A DNA stretch of 17,542 bases. It comes from Akkermansia sp. (GTDB lineage: Bacteria; Verrucomicrobiota; Verrucomicrobiia; Verrucomicrobiales; Akkermansiaceae). The stretch spans positions 1 through 17,542 of the forward strand of contig JAIFNK010000073.1 of the NCBI GenBank assembly GCA_020047775.1. The letters are read 5' to 3'. Of the stretch, positions 13,698 through 17,542 are shown piece after piece. The first letter of the stretch is position 1. Every line of letters begins with the position of its first letter. The notes beneath the pieces are model-generated. The model made no database searches. It was given only the letters and a program-made list of their open reading frames with translations, and had not been told where the DNA came from. A program made the position numbers and the translations under genes.

Positions 13698-14314
13698 TGG
13701 CTGAGTTCAAACCAAGTGCTATTCCCATTCTGGGCAAACAGCCTCCTGTGATTGCGGGCGCTTTTGTAGACATTGTTCGCTACCTGTTTTCTAATGATGA
13801 AAACATTGAACAAAAAGACTTAAAATCACTTGTTTGGAATCCAGATGCCAAACTAAGTGGGATTTTGATTGAAACTGCAGAACGCTGGAGTACTAATAAC
13901 ACACAGCAACGTCCGGCGGTCTTCTTCAAGCGCGGACCTTGGGAATACCAACAAATAGGTATCGGTGACAGATACCAAGGACCGCCAGAAGAAACAGGTT
14001 TCGCTGAAGCAGTTCAAATGGTTGGTTGTGCAGGATCACACGAAATACGATGTGTAGGAAGGACCAATTGGGAAGCTGAGTTGATCGCAACAGAGATCAT
14101 GCGGCATTTCATAGGTTTCTCCTCAGTCATCAGAGAACAGCTCTGCCTGAACAAATTTAGAGTAAAGAGTATTGGGCAGATAACAAAGTTTGACGAGTCA
14201 AGCGAACATGAATTTGTACCTGTCACACTTGAATACATGTTTGTTGACAACTGGAAACTTCTGCGTCAAACACCTGAGTGGGCTAGAACTGTTCAGATAA
14301 TGACGTACCAATAA
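13697..14314 (+). CDS. Putative tail completion/terminator protein, 205 aa
   Basis: ATG overlaps the previous stop (TAATG), with GAAGG at 13685-13689 as a modest ribosome binding site, so it is probably coupled to the 408-aa gene. Length, mixed alpha/beta pattern and position directly before the sheath fit a tail completion or terminator protein. Visible blocks are RPAVFFKRGPWEYQQIGIGD, then GSHEIRCVGRTNWEAELIATE with a helix through MRHFIGF, and near the end FVPVTLEYMFVDNWKLL. Such proteins cap the tail tube and sheath and join them to the neck. No KxA motif is present. The assignment is by pattern and gene order and is moderate. Confidence 0.5.
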   Translation: MAEFKPSAIPILGKQPPVIAGAFVDIVRYLFSNDENIEQKDLKSLVWNPDAKLSGILIETAERWSTNNTQQRPAVFFKRGPWEYQQIGIGDRYQGPPEETGFAEAVQMVGCAGSHEIRCVGRTNWEAELIATEIMRHFIGFSSVIREQLCLNKFRVKSIGQITKFDESSEHEFVPVTLEYMFVDNWKLLRQTPEWARTVQIMTYQ

Positions 14315-14325
14315 GGAGATCGAAG

Positions 14326-17079
14326 ATGGCAACCTATTATGTTCCGCAAGTGCGAGTGTTTCAGGAGTACGCGACTGCTGCTGCGTCAGTAGCACAGCCG
14401 CTGAATGCGTTTGTGTTTGGACCGAACTACAACCTGTTCCGCTATGTCGAAGAAAAAGCTTCTACTGCGATTGGTGCTTATGACCGCGCAGCTGGAATTA
14501 CTGCGCTGTGGCCTAACCGCCCAGCTGGTAGTGAAGTTGACCAGGCGTGGACACGTGTGTTCATGGACAACACATGGATGGAATACTTCCGCGACTACAT
14601 TGGCACTGGACAGGAAATCAAACCTGTTGTCGGGTATCCTAACCGCATCACATGTCCTACACTGACGTTTGCCAGCTATAAGACTTGGGATCGTAGCGCT
14701 GCGTTCCTTGAACGCGATGTGCAGGTTGGTGATGGCGTTGTACTCCGCGCACATGCTTGTGGAGAAGACATCACGATTCACACACGCGTTGCTGGTTTGG
14801 TCAACGATGTTATCGCTCCTGTCGTTGGTGACGCCACAAGTGATACCAAGAACGCGCCAGATACAACGCAGGGCGCGAACATGTCTCAGACGACTGGTAC
14901 GACAGGTACAGTCGACTTTACTGCTGATGGCACGAACTACGATGGCCTGGCTACTGGCGATACGATTGAGAGCTACTACTTGACAGTTACACTGGGTGGC
15001 GCTTTCGGAACAGCACAGTTGTCTGTCGCTTCTGCGAGTGGTCGTGACAACGTTCTGGATCCAATCATCCCAACAGATGGTGGTGTTTCTGACGTTGGCA
15101 CACGTGGCCTGACAGTCATGTTCTCCACACTGGGTTCCTCAACACCGTTTGAAGTTGGCCAAGTCTTCCGTGTAGACGTGAACCAGCTCTGGGCGATGCC
15201 TACACCTGTTTCTGATACAACCTCTGATTACACTGGCGCCAAGTCTGGTACATACGTCATCACAGTTACAGAAGGCGCTTTGTGGGCGGATGGCCCCCGA
15301 GTGTTTGTGTCTTCGACTGGTACGCTGGATTCGAGTGGCCCGTACACAGTTGCCTCTGACACGTATATCACACTGCCGACTGGCGTGCGTATCAAGTTCA
15401 ATGGCGCAGGCGTCCTTGGTCTCTGCAAGAATGACAAATACTATGTCACAGTTGAGGCTGCCACTCTGGGAGCTATTCATACTCTTGAACTGACCAACAC
15501 ACTGCCGGATGCGTTCTATAGCCTTTGTGGCGGTGGTTCTGATCCAGCACCTACTCCGATTGACCTTGACGTATCTCTGAGCATTGTGAAGAACGTTGAG
15601 ATCACACGCACACGCGCTGGCATGATCGCTAACTGGACAACAAGCGCTACACAGGTTGTTGTCAATCCTCTGCTCACAGTCAAAGATGCCACATGGTATG
15701 ATACTGACGGCACACTGTATGATTTGAACGTCATCGCTGGTGATACCTACGTTCAGTATCGCTCACTGCGCAACGACTTTACTGCGCAGGTTGGCTCACT
15801 GACAAGTGCTGCTGACGTTGAGACTATTCTTGGGCCAGCAGTTGATGCTAACCCACTGGCGCTCGGTGTGCTGAAGGCCGCTGAGAACTCCAATGGTAAA
15901 GACGTCATGTTCATGGCGACAGTTGGAGATACACTTGCTGCTTACTCTGAAGTTCTTGAAGCTGTCTATGATCGCGAAGACGTTTATGGCTTCTGCCCTC
16001 TGACACACGACAAGAACATTCTTGATGTTGTCAAAGCGCACGTGCTGGAAGAAAGCACTGGCGAACGCGGCAAATGGCGTGTTATGTGGGTTGGCGCGCA
16101 GACGACTGAAGAGTCTGCAGTACTCACAACTGATAGCGCTGGTGATATGCTCCTGGCGACTATCCTCGATGATACGGACACAAGTGGCACACAGTATACA
16201 CGTGTTCGCTGCAACACAGCTGAGTTTATCACTGGTGGAGTGAAGGCTGGTATGCAGGTGCGCGCTAACTACCTGACAAACCCTGTGACAGGTATTGAAG
16301 AGTATGAAACCTACACAGTAGACGCTGTACTGACTGAAGAAGAGCTGCGTTTGGCGAGTGGTCCTGAAACAGCTGTAACCGTTCCTAGCCGCATGGAAGT
16401 GTGGCAGGTGAACAGCAAAGAAGACATCGCTAATCAGGTGATTGCTTTGGCTGGTTCGCTGACAAGTCATCGCGTGCGTGTAGTGTTCCCTGACCTTATC
16501 AGCAACGCTGGCGTTGCGATGGACAGCATGTATCTCTGCTGCGCACTCGCTGGTCTCCGTAGTGGTGTGTGGCCGCATCAGCCTTTGACCAACGTTGAAC
16601 TCACAGGCTTTGATGATGTATCACGCACGACCAAGTGGCTTGGTGGACGCTTGCTGAATACGATGGCAGCTGCTGGCGTTTGGATCGTGACACAGGACAA
16701 CACAGGTGTTGTCTATACGCGTCACCAGCTTACGACAGACACGTCGATTATCGACAAGAAAGAAGATAGCTGTGTAGCGACGTTTGATGCTGTTAGCTAC
16801 CGTACACTGACGTTCTTCCGTAATGCTCGGTATATCGGGCGTCGGAATATCACACCTCAGTTGTTGTCGCAATTAGGTGTTGACTTCGACGGGCTTATCA
16901 ACACTATAGTGTTTGAAACAACAGCGTTGACTATTGGACCAATGATTCTTGGCGCTAAAGTCGTATCGTTGTCTAAGCATCCTACGTTGTTGGATACTAT
17001 TCTTGCTACTGTAAATGTGATCTTACCGAAGCCATTTAACAACTTTGACATCACACTTGTGTCGGTAACGACACTTTAA
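14326..17079 (+). CDS. Contractile tail sheath protein, 917 aa
   Basis: ATG follows AAGGAGAT (14313-14320), which overlaps the previous stop. The N-terminus (YYVPQVRVFQEYATAAASVA, then NAFVFGPNYNLF) matches the entry strand and first domain of sheath proteins. The C-terminal third has the conserved sheath core: YLCCALAGLRSGVWPHQPLT near residue 735, a Gly-rich helix (WLGGRLLNTMAAAGVWIVTQ), TRHQLTTDT near 800 and a final beta strand that would donate to a neighbour. At 917 residues it is longer than the usual 350-700; the excess is Thr/Gly/Ser-rich beta sequence between about residues 165 and 540, probably surface-exposed domains. It forms the contractile outer tube that drives injection. Biased codons (CGC/CGT Arg) indicate high expression. 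Confidence 0.82.
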   Translation: MATYYVPQVRVFQEYATAAASVAQPLNAFVFGPNYNLFRYVEEKASTAIGAYDRAAGITALWPNRPAGSEVDQAWTRVFMDNTWMEYFRDYIGTGQEIKPVVGYPNRITCPTLTFASYKTWDRSAAFLERDVQVGDGVVLRAHACGEDITIHTRVAGLVNDVIAPVVGDATSDTKNAPDTTQGANMSQTTGTTGTVDFTADGTNYDGLATGDTIESYYLTVTLGGAFGTAQLSVASASGRDNVLDPIIPTDGGVSDVGTRGLTVMFSTLGSSTPFEVGQVFRVDVNQLWAMPTPVSDTTSDYTGAKSGTYVITVTEGALWADGPRVFVSSTGTLDSSGPYTVASDTYITLPTGVRIKFNGAGVLGLCKNDKYYVTVEAATLGAIHTLELTNTLPDAFYSLCGGGSDPAPTPIDLDVSLSIVKNVEITRTRAGMIANWTTSATQVVVNPLLTVKDATWYDTDGTLYDLNVIAGDTYVQYRSLRNDFTAQVGSLTSAADVETILGPAVDANPLALGVLKAAENSNGKDVMFMATVGDTLAAYSEVLEAVYDREDVYGFCPLTHDKNILDVVKAHVLEESTGERGKWRVMWVGAQTTEESAVLTTDSAGDMLLATILDDTDTSGTQYTRVRCNTAEFITGGVKAGMQVRANYLTNPVTGIEEYETYTVDAVLTEEELRLASGPETAVTVPSRMEVWQVNSKEDIANQVIALAGSLTSHRVRVVFPDLISNAGVAMDSMYLCCALAGLRSGVWPHQPLTNVELTGFDDVSRTTKWLGGRLLNTMAAAGVWIVTQDNTGVVYTRHQLTTDTSIIDKKEDSCVATFDAVSYRTLTFFRNARYIGRRNITPQLLSQLGVDFDGLINTIVFETTALTIGPMILGAKVVSLSKHPTLLDTILATVNVILPKPFNNFDITLVSVTTL

Positions 17080-17098
17080 TAGGTAAGGAGAACTCATT

Positions 17099-17542
17099 AT
17101 GTCTTCACAATCGCAGTCATCTGTAGATATTTATAACCGCACAACAACGTTAGGCGGTGTAATGTCGGCGGATGCGACTAGACTCACATTCTCCGGTGAT
17201 CCAACCGTAGAAGATCTTAATGGTGTCAGCGGCACAAAGCCAGGACTTATTTTACAAGAAGTTGGCGTTAACTACTCCCAGCAAATAACAAGGCTGTATG
17301 CATTAGAGTCGGGTAACCTGTACTTCGTTGCGGGTCGCACGGAAGGTGGTATTACTGTCAAACACGTTGTTGGCCCATCAGGTATGGCCACAGCGTTCTA
17401 CAAGCAGTATGGTGATGTATGCCAGGCGGCCAAAAACGCGTTTAACTTAGAGGCAGCTGTTGGCTGTACTGGAAACGCTGAGTCAACGGGAGCAGCTTCC
17501 ATTAAACTTAAGAACCCCGTTATCTCTAAGATAGGACTCAGC
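17099..17542 (+). CDS. Probable tail tube or other virion protein, N-terminal 148 aa (runs off window)
   Basis: ATG at 17099 follows AAGGAGAA (17085-17092), 19 nt after the sheath stop, and the frame stays open to the window end. The visible part starts MSSQSQSSVDIYNRTTTLGG and contains RLYALESGNLYFVAGRTEGG, then a block with VVGPSGMATAFYKQYGDVCQ. The pattern of short beta strands and Gly turns, and the place directly after the sheath, suit a tail tube protein. The family is not firmly recognised and the C-terminus is missing, so another tail or virion protein is possible. Confidence 0.55.
   Translation, partial: MSSQSQSSVDIYNRTTTLGGVMSADATRLTFSGDPTVEDLNGVSGTKPGLILQEVGVNYSQQITRLYALESGNLYFVAGRTEGGITVKHVVGPSGMATAFYKQYGDVCQAAKNAFNLEAAVGCTGNAESTGAASIKLKNPVISKIGLS

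Noticed and set aside
16900..16913. Palindrome AACACTATAGTGTT in the sheath gene, sharing AACACTATAGT with 1129-1139
   Set aside because: About one 14-bp palindrome and dozens of shared 11-mers are expected by chance in this length. The T7-like CACTATAG string at 1131-1138 lacks the rest of a T7-type promoter.

Overview
The window is one continuous, entirely plus-strand stretch of a tailed bacteriophage genome (Caudoviricetes) with a contractile, myovirus-type tail. The evidence is a recognisable HK97-type head protease, an HK97-fold major capsid protein, adaptor and completion-type proteins, a 917-residue tail sheath, and the start of a tube-like gene. Strong AAGGAG ribosome binding sites, tight gene packing and TAATG stop/start overlaps point to a bacterial host, which I cannot name. 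At the left edge is the C-terminal part of a multisubunit RNA polymerase beta-prime-like protein, with a zinc-site remnant and a trigger-loop histidine. The phage therefore probably carries its own multisubunit RNA polymerase, which suggests a large genome. No tRNA, CRISPR array, insertion sequence or integrase was seen.

Layout: 1-1119 RNAP beta-prime C-terminus; 1194-6055 four genes (717, 64, 297 and 542 aa) of unknown exact role, at least two looking like head or internal virion proteins; 6057-7397 head maturation protease; 7410-9008 an acidic scaffold/core-like protein and a small helical head protein; 9064-9603 a decoration-like protein; 9694-10641 major capsid protein, with a long hairpin on either side; 10690-11492 a small glycine-rich membrane-like protein and a small KxA-motif protein, closed by a good intrinsic terminator; 11565-14314 connector and tail-completion genes; 14326-17079 sheath; 17099 to the end, a probable tube gene that runs off the window.

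How they may work together (inference): the core/scaffold and internal proteins co-assemble with capsid protein, and the protease then trims them. A short motif, hydrophobic-x-Lys-x-Ala, occurs dozens of times in head-region proteins, exactly once near the capsid N-terminus (residues 27-31), and is almost absent from the connector and tail proteins. I propose it is the maturation cleavage signal.

The most unusual DNA signal is a 15-bp palindrome, CTCGTACnGTACGAG. It is present in four exact copies and one near-exact copy. Two copies sit directly upstream of ribosome binding sites. Three lie inside genes, each in a different reading frame, so the nucleic acid and not the protein is what is conserved. 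It is a candidate operator, RNA hairpin signal or small palindromic element of this phage.
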